A DNA stretch of 23,867 nt, taken from the NCBI GenBank assembly GCA_019649035.1, contig BMAT01008927.1, positions 211,034 through 234,900 on the forward strand. Reading direction: 5' to 3'. Origin of the DNA: Elysia marginata (taxonomy: Eukaryota > Mollusca > Gastropoda > Plakobranchidae). Below the pieces are notes generated by a model, which searched no databases, had not been told where the DNA came from, and saw only the letters and a list, made by a program, of their open reading frames with translations. A program made the translations under genes and the position numbers. This document shows positions 9,861 to 18,847 of the stretch, piece after piece. Position 1 is the stretch's first letter. Each line of letters begins with the position of its first letter.

Positions 9861-9931
9861 TTGGTAATTTTTTTTTTGCCGTTAGTACTTAGGTAAACTG
9901 ATCAACATGATTCAAGCCTATCATCGTATTA

Positions 9932-9992
9932 GAATCCACTCCACTTGAAGAATGCATGAGAGCGAAACATTCGTTTATGAACCCATGGATTA
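9932..9992 (+). ncRNA. Decayed hammerhead-ribozyme-like motif in the PLE 3' region
   Basis: Penelope-like elements are known to carry short type I hammerhead ribozymes in their terminal regions. Downstream of the PLE coding relic, in the same orientation, the sequence shows a plausible order. An outer stem I is formed by AATCCA (9933-9938) and TGGATT (9986-9991), perfectly complementary. Inside it lie a core-like CTTGAAGA (9944-9951; the consensus is CTGANGA, so one extra or changed base), a weak stem II closed by an ATGA loop (9952-9963), GAAAC (9964-9968), a tiny stem III AC/GT with loop ATTC, and TTA where cleavage would be expected. The stem II mismatches and the altered core suggest that it is inactive. 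Confidence 0.5.
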
Positions 9993-10012
9993 GGTTGCAA
10001 GGTAATCCCATT

Positions 10013-10032
10013 TTATCTATCTACCTATCTAA

Positions 10033-10066
<34 letters not shown>

Positions 10067-10073
10067 GTCTATA
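10013..10073 (+). repeat. (ATCT)n microsatellite
   Basis: About 60 bp of ATCT repeats with a few ACCT/AACT/GTCT interruptions, immediately after the end of the Penelope-like element. Short tandem runs at PLE 3' junctions are common, so this may mark the element end. Confidence 0.85.
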
Positions 10074-10228
10074 TAATTATCGAACCATGTATCTACCTAT
10101 CTAATCTCGTTATGATCGCTATAGAACAATTATGATAATGATAATGTATTTAATAAATTTATGCAAAAACAGTCCAAAATTTGAACTCCCAATGGGATGG
10201 ATGATGGAATATTGTATGCCTACTACCC

Positions 10229-10440
10229 TATCTAAAATATCTCTTTGCCAATAAAACTTGTAATTGTATCAAGAACTCTTCAAAATGCGTCTCATTTTCT
10301 TCTTTTTGTCTCCCTGTCAAATTCTGTATTTGAGTTTCCTTCAAGTACATGATCCCTACTTTCTTTTGCTCGGTACATTGGTCTTTATATTCTTCTCCTG
10401 TGATCTGCATCCCATCTCTTGCAGTTTTTTCTCCCTTGAT
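10229..10440 (-). pseudogene. Possible LINE inter-domain relic (tentative)
   Basis: A 71-codon minus-strand frame contains a polar, Glu/Lys-rich stretch ending KEENETHFEEFLIQL. This loosely recalls the W-EHFEELLN block found between endonuclease and RT in RTE-type LINEs. It lies next to a clearer relic of such a LINE on the same strand. The similarity is short and could be chance. Confidence 0.25.
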
Positions 10441-10744
10441 CACTCTCTCTGTTTTCCTTACGCTTTTTTTCCTTTTTCCCCTCTCTATTTTTTACTCCCC
10501 GCTTGTAGCTTTTAATCCTCTCTTTCTTTATAACTCCTCCCATTTAGCTTTTGGATTGGCAGCAGCATTAGCAGTCGCAGTCCATTACAGGCACCGCAAG
10601 CTCACCGGATCTCTTGGTAGGCGCTCTGAGGACTCGACAATGCTGTCTGTTGCTTCTTCATCAGCGAAGTGCAAAAATTGTCACCCGACTGAACATTTTT
10701 CGGACTTTTTTCTCCTTATGGATACCTTTCGCGATTCTTACGTC

Positions 10745-10985
10745 AACTATGCACACTCTCCAAGCCACTGAAGCCTGCGTTTGCGGATGGTGACTAGATC
10801 TACCAGGCTGATAGCGTTGGAGCCAGAGGGAACTTCCTTCTTAGCTAACTTTAGCTAACTTTTCTCTGAAGGAGAGACCAGGAATGCGGCGAAGACAGCG
10901 CATATGAAATGCATTCAGGTAAATTTTTGCGTTTTGTAAAGATTCCACGATCTGCTACCGGATAGTATAGGGCCAAGGACTCAAG
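10745..10985 (-). pseudogene. RTE-type LINE reverse transcriptase C-terminal relic
   Basis: The minus strand from about 10985 reads LSGSRSWNLYKTQ (consensus LYGSE-WTLY), then after a frameshift LNAFHMRCLRRIPGLSFRE (consensus LNAFH-RCLRRILGISWRD), then LVTIRKRRLQWLGECA (consensus ISTI--RRRLRWLGHV-RM). These three blocks in this order are diagnostic of the C-terminal end of RTE/BovB-like reverse transcriptases. Frameshifts and a stop after ECA show decay. The endonuclease piece of what is probably the same element lies only about 60 bp upstream, so the catalytic RT core has been deleted. Confidence 0.82.
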
Positions 10986-11040
10986 CAATGTGCACAACCA
11001 CCTCAGTTTTTCCTGACAGTTTTGAGGTGTCCTACACTCT

Positions 11041-11191
11041 GGTCTTTACAACGAAGCCATCGCCATGTTCACTTTTTCGTATGATGCCTTTTTTGCCAAA
11101 AGAACACATAATCTTTCTCTTCTTGTTAACCTGGGTCAGCTAACCTAGTCTTCTGAAGACTTGCGATATCGAGATCGAACTGCTTTAGCTC
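11041..11191 (-). pseudogene. RTE-type LINE endonuclease (EEP/APE) relic
   Basis: The minus strand from 11191 reads ELKQFDLDIASLQKTRLA, then DYVFFWQKR, and after a shift GDGFVVKTRV. LINE apurinic-type endonucleases of the RTE/BovB type have EL-RY-IDIAALSETRL, Y-FFWSG and GVGFAI+T in the same order; the Glu of SETR (metal binding) is changed to Lys here (QKTR). Stops after DPG and KK show that it is dead. It is in the same strand and order as the RT tail at 10745-10985. Confidence 0.78.
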
Positions 11192-11462
11192 ATACATTGA
11201 TAATTAATTATCAGCCATCTGATCTTTCTCTCAATGTTGGCTTGTTTGGCCTCGTGCATGAACCCAAGTCCATCTTTCGAGGTAAGCCTCTGAGCCGCAT
11301 ACTCTGTATATGGCAAATAGGGCTGAGGCGTAATATCACCTTACTGTCTGTGGAATGGCTAGTTTAGGCGGGCAGTCTAGTGACCTCTTCCACGGTTGGA
11401 ACTTAAAAGTGGCCGCTGGCGCCAGATGCTTCAGACCTGATCGAGCCAAAGCATCGCCTGAG

Positions 11463-11617
11463 AACTGCTTTGTTCCATCTCCAGTCTTCCTTCGCTTGAG
11501 AAAATTGAGTTTGAACATTTGAATCGTTTCCCCCACTTTTAAAAAAACTGCTTAGGACTTTCCCTTTGCGCATGTTATTGCTTATAGTAGCAAAATTGGA
11601 GATGGAACAAAGCAGTT
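11463..11617. repeat. 21-nt perfect inverted repeat abutting the assembly gap
   Basis: The 21 bases at 11463-11483 (beginning AACTGCTTTG) are the exact reverse complement of 11597-11617 (ending AAAGCAGTT). The second arm ends at the base before the first N. The loop is 113 bp. It may be a fold-back at a misassembled join or a genuine inverted duplication whose continuation is hidden in the gap. Confidence 0.85.
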
Positions 11618-12219
11618 NNNNNNNNNNNNNNNNNNNNNNNNNNNNNNNNNNNNNNNNNNNNNNNNNNNNNNNNNNNNNNNNNNNNNNNNNNNNNNNNNNN
11701 NNNNNNNNNNNNNNNNNNNNNNNNNNNNNNNNNNNNNNNNNNNNNNNNNNNNNNNNNNNNNNNNNNNNNNNNNNNNNNNNNNNNNNNNNNNNNNNNNNNN
11801 NNNNNNNNNNNNNNNNNNNNNNNNNNNNNNNNNNNNNNNNNNNNNNNNNNNNNNNNNNNNNNNNNNNNNNNNNNNNNNNNNNNNNNNNNNNNNNNNNNNN
11901 NNNNNNNNNNNNNNNNNNNNNNNNNNNNNNNNNNNNNNNNNNNNNNNNNNNNNNNNNNNNNNNNNNNNNNNNNNNNNNNNNNNNNNNNNNNNNNNNNNNN
12001 NNNNNNNNNNNNNNNNNNNNNNNNNNNNNNNNNNNNNNNNNNNNNNNNNNNNNNNNNNNNNNNNNNNNNNNNNNNNNNNNNNNNNNNNNNNNNNNNNNNN
12101 NNNNNNNNNNNNNNNNNNNNNNNNNNNNNNNNNNNNNNNNNNNNNNNNNNNNNNNNNNNNNNNNNNNNNNNNNNNNNNNNNNNNNNNNNNNNNNNNNNNN
12201 NNNNNNNNNNNNNNNNNNN
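11618..12219. other. Assembly gap (602 N)
   Basis: A run of undetermined bases. The open frames spanning it are artefacts of N codons. The left edge is an inverted-repeat arm and, shortly to the right, a long trinucleotide array begins; either could have broken the assembly. Confidence 0.99.
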
Positions 12220-12338
12220 AAGTTTGATAAATTATATAACGGTACAAAATATTGCATGGTGGCACGCTTTTAAAGCTGAAAATAGCGTTATAGCCCAGTT
12301 CTTGGTGTTCATCTAGGCGCAGGGGAAAAGTAGTATGA

Positions 12339-12369
12339 AGCAGCAGCAGCAGCAGTAGTAGTAGTAGTT

Positions 12370-12431
<62 letters not shown>

Positions 12432-12486
12432 GGTAGTAGTAGTAGTAGTTGTAGTTGTTGTAGTAGAAGTAGTAGTAGTAGTAGTG

Positions 12487-12559
<73 letters not shown>
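12339..12559 (+). repeat. Compound trinucleotide array (CAG/GTA/GTG)n
   Basis: About 220 bp of trinucleotide repeats in blocks: CAG, then GTA, CAG again, long GTA, short GTG and GTT islands, and a final pure GTA run, followed by a purine-rich GGA stretch to about 12585. The block structure points to repeat expansion with point-mutated units. Open frames here (poly-Tyr/Cys on the minus strand) are repeat artefacts. Confidence 0.97.
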
Positions 12560-12589
12560 GATGGGGGAGAGGAGGAGGAGGAGAAATAA

Positions 12590-13005
12590 TATGAGAACAT
12601 TGGCAAAAGCTTTAAAAAGTCCTTGTTAGTTCTGCGTCGCAAAAACTTGAGGAAAAAAAAATCCTCTTTATCCACACATAATGGGGCTCTTTAAGATGTT
12701 CACCTGACCCGATGAAATTTAAGTGTTGTAGAGACTGATCTTCATGCACTGATTCGTGCAGTTCTAGAATCTAGCCATGGTACAGGTAACGTTAACTGCA
12801 ATTTGATTGAACATAGTCGAGGCTTCCAATATTAGTTAGTGGTAGCCCCGAACATAGTGCATAAATCCAAAATTGTCCTTCTTTTAACTTCACCCATGAA
12901 TGATCATGACCTACATTTTGGAAACTAATATTGCTCCCGTACCCCACGGTCCCATAAGAAACGCCTTGCTCCATGCCTAGCTATGACAGTATGAGAGAAG
13001 AAGCA
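12590..13005. other. Unique-looking sequence, no gene recognised
   Basis: Contains a 60-codon minus-strand frame (12792-12974) of balanced composition, beginning MEQGVSYGTVGYGSN. It does not match a family I recognise and has no clear splice sites. Confidence 0.35.
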
Positions 13006-13009
13006 TTAA

Positions 13010-13205
13010 CCCTTTGTGCCCTGACAGTACTTATAATATAAGTTCAACTATTCGAAAATATCTATTATTTAAAGAATAATATTTGATTACAAATAACTTT
13101 CATAAAAACAGCCTGCCAGTTTATCATTTTTTAAGCAACGAGAAACCAAAACAGTCGGGGTTTTTTGTCACTGTTCAAAACCACAGTTCTCAAGCAACGA
13201 AAAGG
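13010..13205. mobile_element. Candidate piggyBac-like MITE
   Basis: TTAA lies on both sides (13006-13009, 13206-13209), with imperfect inverted ends: CCCTTTGTGCCCTGA on the left and, on the other strand, CCTTTTCGTTGCTTGA on the right. These resemble the ends of the clearer element at 4906-5163 only in the leading CC-CTT. AAGCAACGA occurs twice near the right end. Length is 196 bp with no coding capacity. TTAA is common in such A+T-rich DNA, so confidence is limited. Confidence 0.4.
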
Positions 13206-13503
13206 TTAAAGTAGAAGTTCAGAACAAGTAGTTTCTCTTGCGCTCTTCAGTTACCGGTAAAACACTCGGAAACTAACAAGGAGTTTATGACAGATTTCTC
13301 GCACAAGCAAATTTTTTCCTAAAATGATTTAACTCGAATCTACACGAATCCTTGTTTCTTTACATCGCCTACGCTTCCCGAGGATGCGGTTATACAAAGG
13401 CACAAAAACCCTTTAACCACTTTAAATGCTGAACATTTTTTTTGAAACTTAGTCTCACGGTGTCACCAGTTGTAGTTGTACGGATAGGGCTACTCCTGTG
13501 AAC

Positions 13504-13802
13504 CGGCTCAGTGGCCTAGCGGTAAGACACTCGCTCAGAGATCGGGAGGTGCGTGGTTTGATCTCCGGCCGAGTCAAACCAAGGAAATTGGTATTAATAG
13601 CTGATCCGCCTAGTATCTGGCATAATGGGTCTAGTGTTAAGTCTGGTCGGCAAGGTGTCACGATAATGTGACTGGGTGTGGTGTACACAGGCGCTCCTTA
13701 CATCACAGTATGGCAGCACGCTTTCAATTGTCCCAAGCACCGTCTCTGATTAAACCTCGAAGTTGAATGGGACGTTAAAAATTTAAACAATCAACCAACC
13801 AA
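13504..13802 (+). mobile_element. tRNA-derived SINE (family 1), plus strand
   Basis: About 300 bp, flanked by a 14-bp target duplication (CTACTCCTGTGAAC at 13490-13503 and CTACTCCTGTAAAC at 13803-13816, one mismatch). The head has a pol III A box (GTGGCCTAGCGGTAAGACAC near 13511) and a B box (GTGGTTTGATCTCC near 13554, a variant of GGTTCGANTCC). A central block contains GATAATGTGACTGGGTGTGG. The 3' end is ACGTTAAAAATTTAAACAAT followed by CAACCAACCAAC. The same family is present at 18537-18836 in reverse. SINEs of this type are transcribed by RNA polymerase III and mobilised by partner LINEs. Confidence 0.9.
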
Positions 13803-13816
13803 CTACTCCTGTAAAC

Positions 13817-14278
13817 AAGAAACGACAAGATTCAAGCCGAAATTTTTTACTTTAGTAACATGGAGACTTTGTGTGAAAGTGACCAAAATTATTCAGTATT
13901 GAACAGGACATGGATAACTGACCTCCGTCATACTAGCGAGACGAATTGTTTTAAAATGACTTATCGGATTTTAAAAAGTGGATCATAGCAAAACATATCA
14001 CTGCGCCTGATACGATGAAGAACTTAGAACTATAAAAGACATAAAAGTTCACTGTGCAACACGATATTCGGCGCATAAAAAAACTGTCAATGAAAAGAAA
14101 GTTTCGGTTGAAGAACCATAGAAAGTTGAAAAGAAATAGGACATTTATTCATGTGGACAGGGCGTGGAGGTTTTTTTTCGCATGAAGACAGTAGTTAGTT
14201 TCTTAACGAAGAAAGGAGGAGCATGGTTGGGGGACCCGTAACTTTTTTTTTAGGAAAATACGTCAATAGAAAAGCCTA
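13817..14278. other. No gene or repeat recognised
   Basis: A+T-rich sequence without a supported feature. Confidence 0.4.
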
Positions 14279-14335
14279 GAGAAAGAAAGAGAGAGACATA
14301 CAGATGAGAGACAGACAGACAGACAGATGAGAGAG

Positions 14336-14399
<64 letters not shown>
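14279..14399 (+). repeat. (GA)n / (CAGA)n / (GATA)n microsatellite
   Basis: About 120 bp purine-rich array with GA, ACAG and GATA sub-blocks. Confidence 0.95.
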
Positions 14400-14747
14400 C
14401 CAACTTCAACGAACTGTAGCATTGTTGACACTTAAAGTGTAACACTTAGATCATATGTATCTTGGGAAAATTCGTAGATGCGCTGCTATTCTTGGGAACT
14501 TCACGTAGCGTGGATGAATTCACCTTGCAGTAACCTGTACAGCTTTCGGTTAACAGTCCTATAACTGACAAGTAAGTTACAGCTAACCAAGTCAATGTTT
14601 TTGAACTGACATCAAAGGAAAGTTGCTTCAAATAAACAATTTACTGCAAAAGAAGGCGGGTTTAATAATGCTTTCAAAATTGTGAAAAAAAATGTACAAT
14701 GAAAAAAATGGCACTGGTAACTGCTACAGCAAGAGTAGTGATAACAC
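14400..14747. other. No gene recognised
   Basis: Short open frames only. The small direct/inverted motif ACACTTAAAGTGTAACACTT near 14428 is the only local structure noted. Confidence 0.4.
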
Positions 14748-14927
14748 AACAGCGGCAGAAGCGGCAGCATTAGCAGTGATAGTAGTAGTAAAAGTAGTAG
14801 TAGTAGTAGTAATGGTAGCAGTAGTAGTAGTGTTAGTAGTAGAAATAGTGGTAGTAGTAGTAGTAGTAGTAGTAGCAGTAGTAGTAGTAGTAAAAGTAGT
14901 AGAAGTAGAAAAAGCAGTAGTACCAGC
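14748..14927 (+). repeat. (GTA)n-type trinucleotide array
   Basis: About 180 bp of GTA units with interspersed GCA, AAA, GTT and GTG triplets. It is the same strand and unit as the array at 12339-12559. It produces a spurious Val-rich frame on the plus strand and a Leu-rich frame on the minus strand. Confidence 0.95.
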
Positions 14928-15790
14928 ACATTTCCCTACTTTCGTGATAACTAAAAGCCTTTGAGGCTTGGCTTGAATTCTGCGATCAACCGCCCCATCT
15001 TAATTTATGACAAGGATTTTGTTTGTGGCTTCAGATTCATGTTAAGGCTATCCTCAAACCTGCCCGATATTGGTATGAAATTGACTAGGCGATGCAGCAC
15101 TTCTTTTTATTGCTTAGATTTCTTTGTGATAAATTGATCGAGCTGGTTTCATAACTTTTCTGTAACAATATTATCCCAGCAAATGGCTTCTTATCTATAT
15201 TTTGATGTTAAGGTTAATTCCGATAATACATTTTTTTGTTTCGTTTCGTTCTTGGTAAGCCTTTTTTTTTTCAATGTCAAAGTCAAAAGGCTCGGTGTCG
15301 CCATTGAAGAAAACAATAATTGTGCAAATTTAATTTAAAAAAAACAAGTTATGAACTCTTCTTTTCTTCCTAACTATTTCATGCGCATGCACTTTCGGTT
15401 CACATGCACCTTTTATTAGACTTGTATAGAATCTTTATCTTTAAAAAATTCAAAATAACCTTGCGTTGAACCCAACTTTCTCTATTTGCCTGTACAGTAA
15501 GGTCACGTCTTAACTTTTCAACCTATTTTTTTTTCAAAAGGTTCGATCGTTGAATTCTGTAAAGTTTAGGTCAGATATCATTTTTGATTATAAGCTAAAA
15601 AATGACCTACTTCTACAAATCAGTTTAGATAATCTAGATTTAAAGCTAGACATAAAAGTTATTAGATCTAGATCTGGACTAGATTTGGACGCCATTTATA
15701 GGCTCTGCGTGTCGTGTTTTTCTTCTGGTTTGATAGATGAGAGATTTTGAGGAGCTTTCAAACAACGCCATCTTTCCTGAACGTCAAGTT
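14928..15790. other. No gene supported
   Basis: Contains poly-T/poly-A runs and a dense group of TCTAGAT/TAGATCT motifs at about 15628-15690. Open frames at 15550-15750 and 15737-16042 are translations of this motif-rich DNA and of an inverted-repeat arm; no protein family is recognised. Confidence 0.4.
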
Positions 15791-15793
15791 CAA

Positions 15794-16508
15794 AATGATT
15801 TTGACCTATTTCTACCCGGAGATAGTCAAGTGACTACTGGGGTCAACAAACCGCCTTATGATGGATTTTATTTGGGGTACTGTTTGAGTTGTTGTATGGG
15901 ATCACTTTTGACAGCCTTAATTAGTCTAGATCTAGATGATTCAATACATAAGGCACCAACCAAGTTTCCATCCTTGGACTCAATCCTGGGTCAGCTTTTC
16001 ATAGGATTAAATGAAATCGCCACTTCTCTTGATGCTTTTTAGGCTAGAATTCCTAGTCTTACACTGGTAGTGGGACTGGGTTTCGTACATCATTCGGTAG
16101 ACGTAGATATAGAACAGAATGACAGAAACGTTGTCACTCAAATTTTTAATCCCAAAATAATTAATTCCAATACGCTTTATAGCCGTGAAAGATAGAACTA
16201 ATTTGAGTATTTCCTTTACATGCAAAAAAAAACAAAAACAACTAGATCTAAATATAATCTGTACACGAGGAAGGAAATTCAAGTGGCATTATTTACATAG
16301 TATCTAACCCAAGCAGCACCCCAAATAAAATCCGCCATTACTATTTCTACCAACCAATGAAATGCTGCTACTTTTCTAGACCTACTGGCACTCGCGTAAC
16401 ATAAAATCAATCATGGGATGGCGGGGATGCGGAAGAGGTTAATGAATGGTAACCCCAACTGACCCCAAGACCGACATGACATTTTGGAGATATAGGTCAG
16501 AATCATTC
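15794..16508. repeat. Large imperfect inverted repeat
   Basis: The left arm (15794-15886) and the reverse complement of the right arm (16309-16508) share ordered blocks. These are AATGATT-TGACCTAT-TCT, then TGGGGTCA, then GGATTTTATTTGGGGT-CTG-TTG. The right arm is about 110 bp longer because of extra sequence between the second and third blocks. The arms enclose about 420 bp. This is either two copies of one repeat in opposite orientation or a fold-back DNA element. Confidence 0.65.
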
Positions 16509-16509
16509 C

Positions 16510-17090
16510 GTAACTTGGCTCATGCTGTGACAGCACATCACACAATAGTATTTTTATTAGATTAATCGGCAGCGGACTAAATTGTATTGAAACTAGTGAT
16601 ATTTACACTTGCCTTGAGGGTGAAGACGTGTGATTGCTAACCTAGTACTGTTAGCTGTAAATATACATTAATGCCAGATATCAGCGCAACAGTTTTTATT
16701 CATCGTCTGACTGTCAATATCTTTGCTATGATTTTCCGAAAACTTAGAAGTGATTGAGGACTCTGGCGCACATTTTTTACGGACCCATGTCCTGTCTAAC
16801 TTGTATAGAAATAAAAATATCTAAAAAAATGTAATAAATGTCAGATGGCAATGGCGTTTCCCTTTCTGAGAGGGTTGAAGCGATTTTATTGACAAAAAAA
16901 ATTGTACTGTGGTTCTGCACAGGACATGCATCTCATGAGCAAGAAAACGATTGCATGACATCGTTGCTCGGACGATAGAGAAAGAAACAGTGAGCTTTAA
17001 CATGTAGCTAAATGAACATTGGAAAAAGTGTGAAAATTTTAAAGTGACCTTTTGCTATTGCCTAAATTACATGTGGAGTGACAGGGGAGA
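16510..17090. other. No gene or repeat recognised
   Basis: A+T-rich DNA without a supported feature. Confidence 0.4.
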
Positions 17091-17092
17091 TG

Positions 17093-17149
<57 letters not shown>
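17091..17149 (+). repeat. (GA)n microsatellite
   Basis: About 58 bp of nearly pure GA repeats. Confidence 0.97.
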
Positions 17150-17152
<3 letters not shown>

Positions 17153-17353
17153 TGTTTGCGCGGATGGACAGACTATACTTCAGCCACAGGAAAACAATGC
17201 CTCTCATAAAATGAAAAAAAAATGTTAATTTAACTGCATAACTTCGTATAATTTCCCATGACCTGTAAAACCACATGATATTTCAAAGTATGATAGACAT
17301 AGTAGGTGAGACCGGAGGTGACCTACTAATTTCAGCGTTGATTGTCAGGTGGG

Positions 17354-17603
17354 TATTGTATTGAAGGATATTTTTACAAGCCCAATTCCACTTCAAAGGT
17401 GCTCTCAGGGCTTGGGTCTCAATGACAATGTATGGGCTGCCACACAGAGACTAGCGGGGATACCATGACTTAGCCTCAACCGGTCACATTATACTGACAC
17501 CGACCCAACCAGTAGGGGCCCGGACTGTGCTCGGCTGAGGCTCGAACCCGCGACCTCTGGGCCACGGAGCGAGGCCACTACCAACCGAGCTATCTAGGCC
17601 CCC
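17354..17603 (-). mobile_element. tRNA-derived SINE (family 2), minus strand
   Basis: 250 bp flanked by a perfect 11-bp target duplication TGTCAGGTGGG (17343-17353 and 17604-17614). On the minus strand the head reads like a tRNA: A box TAGCTCGGTTGGTAGTGG, and B box GGGTTCGAGCCTC, close to consensus. The middle contains GTCAGTATAATGTGACCGG, which matches the core block of the family 1 SINEs although head and tail differ. The tail ends near GTAAAAATATCC with no CCAA repeats. The intact boxes and duplications suggest a relatively young insertion. Confidence 0.9.
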
Positions 17604-17614
17604 TGTCAGGTGGG

Positions 17615-18087
17615 AGGACCCCCTCTTCATCAAAGTGTTACCTAGAAGATTGTAACTCTCTACGATAGAATAGATGTAAAAAAAATCTTTGCATCAGACC
17701 AAGTTGAAAGTTGAAATTTTGAATAATTTTTTTAACAACAACCGAGTTGTCATGAGACCATTCCATACCATTATTTTGATTCTTGGATGGAAAATCTGCT
17801 TCAAGACTAGCTTTGTCTAGAAAGTATCATGAGGAAATAATAGTGCACCTCTCTCTATGAACCATTGTCAGATCGACCTAGCTATTTCGCTACAACCTGT
17901 GAACTTGAACTGTGCAGATGCATTAATGGGCTACAACGCGAATTTCGCGAATCGTTTAAACTCTCAGTTCATGACCGCTCGGTCATTTACCTTCTCTAGG
18001 CCAGTAGGCGCTCTCAGCTTGCATCATTGAAAACAGAAGATAGGATGTGACGGAATACACTTAACGTAAAAACTGTATGACCACGAT
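17615..18087. other. No gene or repeat recognised
   Basis: Becomes richer in CpG from about 17930 (for example CGCGAATTTCGCGAA near 17938), leading into the promoter-like patch. Confidence 0.4.
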
Positions 18088-18230
18088 TTATGTAAGACCT
18101 TGCGAGCCGACGACGTTAACGCATGACGTAATAACACCCATAGGTAGTGTGGGTGTCACAGCAGACGATTGGCTGACGGGCCTCGTTAGCCCATCAGCCA
18201 TCTTGGATTTTCTCCCTTATTGGCTTCATC
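18088..18230 (-). promoter_or_regulatory. Promoter-like patch with CCAAT, CRE-like and YY1/TISU-like motifs
   Basis: Within about 110 bp the minus strand has two CCAAT boxes (reverse of ATTGGC at 18168 and of ATTGGC at 18219), a CRE-like TTACGTCA (reverse of TGACGTAA, 18124-18131) and CCAAGATGGCTG (18206-18195). The last resembles the YY1/TISU element that combines a YY1 site with a start codon. The ATG at 18201 opens a 37-codon frame that ends at 18088. The patch is richer in CpG than its surroundings. No downstream exon was identified on either strand, so this may be an orphan or chance cluster. Confidence 0.3.
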
Positions 18231-18536
18231 CTCTTGAGCGGGCCCGTAGCGCGTACAATCTAGTAACTTGAACGGCGAGTACAATCGACCTGATGCACTT
18301 GAATTGTAGCTGGTCTTGCCCGGAGTACTTGTAATAAGTACATAACTCTAGTGTCAAATGACTTACGGGTTTCCTATACGAGAACTCCGTGACGTATCGC
18401 CTTTCGCGTCCTAGTTTTCCAGTCTTAAGGTCACGGCGGTTTCTCGGACTTTTGTCCATTGATGTCTGTCTTGTGAGATTGTTCTCAGCTGGTAGAGATC
18501 TCTCTTGGTCTGAAGTTAAGTTCGCCTGTTGATAGG

Positions 18537-18836
18537 TTGGTTGGTTGCTTAAATTTTAACGTCCCAGACAACTGCGATGTTAAATCAGAGACGGCGCTGG
18601 GGACAACTGAAAGCGTGTTGCCACACTGTGATTTAAGGAGCGCATGTATGCACCATACCCAGTCACATTATCCTGACACAGGCCCGACCAGACTTAACAC
18701 TAAATTCATTGCCAGACACTAGGCGGATCAACTGCTAATACCAATTTCAAAGTCCTTAGTTTGACTTGGCCGAGGATCGAATCACTGCCTCCCGATCTCT
18801 GAGCGAGTGTCTTACCGCTAGGCCACAGAGCCGGTT
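18537..18836 (-). mobile_element. tRNA-derived SINE (family 1), minus strand
   Basis: 300 bp flanked by a perfect 11-bp target duplication CTGTTGATAGG (18526-18536 and 18837-18847). On the minus strand it starts GAACCGGCTCTGTGGCCTAG, has a B box GATTCGATCCTC, the core GATAATGTGACTGGG, and ends GACGTTAAAATTTAAGCAAC followed by a CCAA run. It is clearly the same family as 13504-13802, with scattered substitutions and small indels. Confidence 0.92.
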
Positions 18837-18847
18837 CTGTTGATAGG

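Noticed and set aside
10349..10771. 140-codon plus-strand frame with hydrophobic Phe/Leu/Ser-rich start
   Set aside because: It is antisense to LINE remains and pyrimidine-rich; its composition reflects C/T-rich DNA, with no family match.
11403..12273. Long frames of 227-284 codons
   Set aside because: They consist mainly of N codons across the assembly gap.
12313..12675. Poly-Tyr/His/Cys frame
   Set aside because: Translation of the trinucleotide array.
12792..12974. 60-codon minus-strand frame with protein-like composition
   Set aside because: No recognised family, no convincing acceptor or donor, and a single short frame of this length is expected by chance.
13455..13688. 77-codon minus-strand frame
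   Set aside because: Lies inside the family 1 SINE, antisense to its tRNA-like head.
14612..14964. Leu-rich and Val-rich frames on opposite strands
   Set aside because: Translation of the GTA-type array.
16007..16282. 91-codon minus-strand frame with a hydrophobic segment and Ser/Lys-rich tail, possible receptor C-terminus
   Set aside because: No family motif recognised and it lies inside the large inverted repeat; not supported as a gene.
17540..17603. Functional tRNA gene on the minus strand
   Set aside because: The tRNA-like sequence continues into a SINE body and the whole unit is bounded by target duplications.
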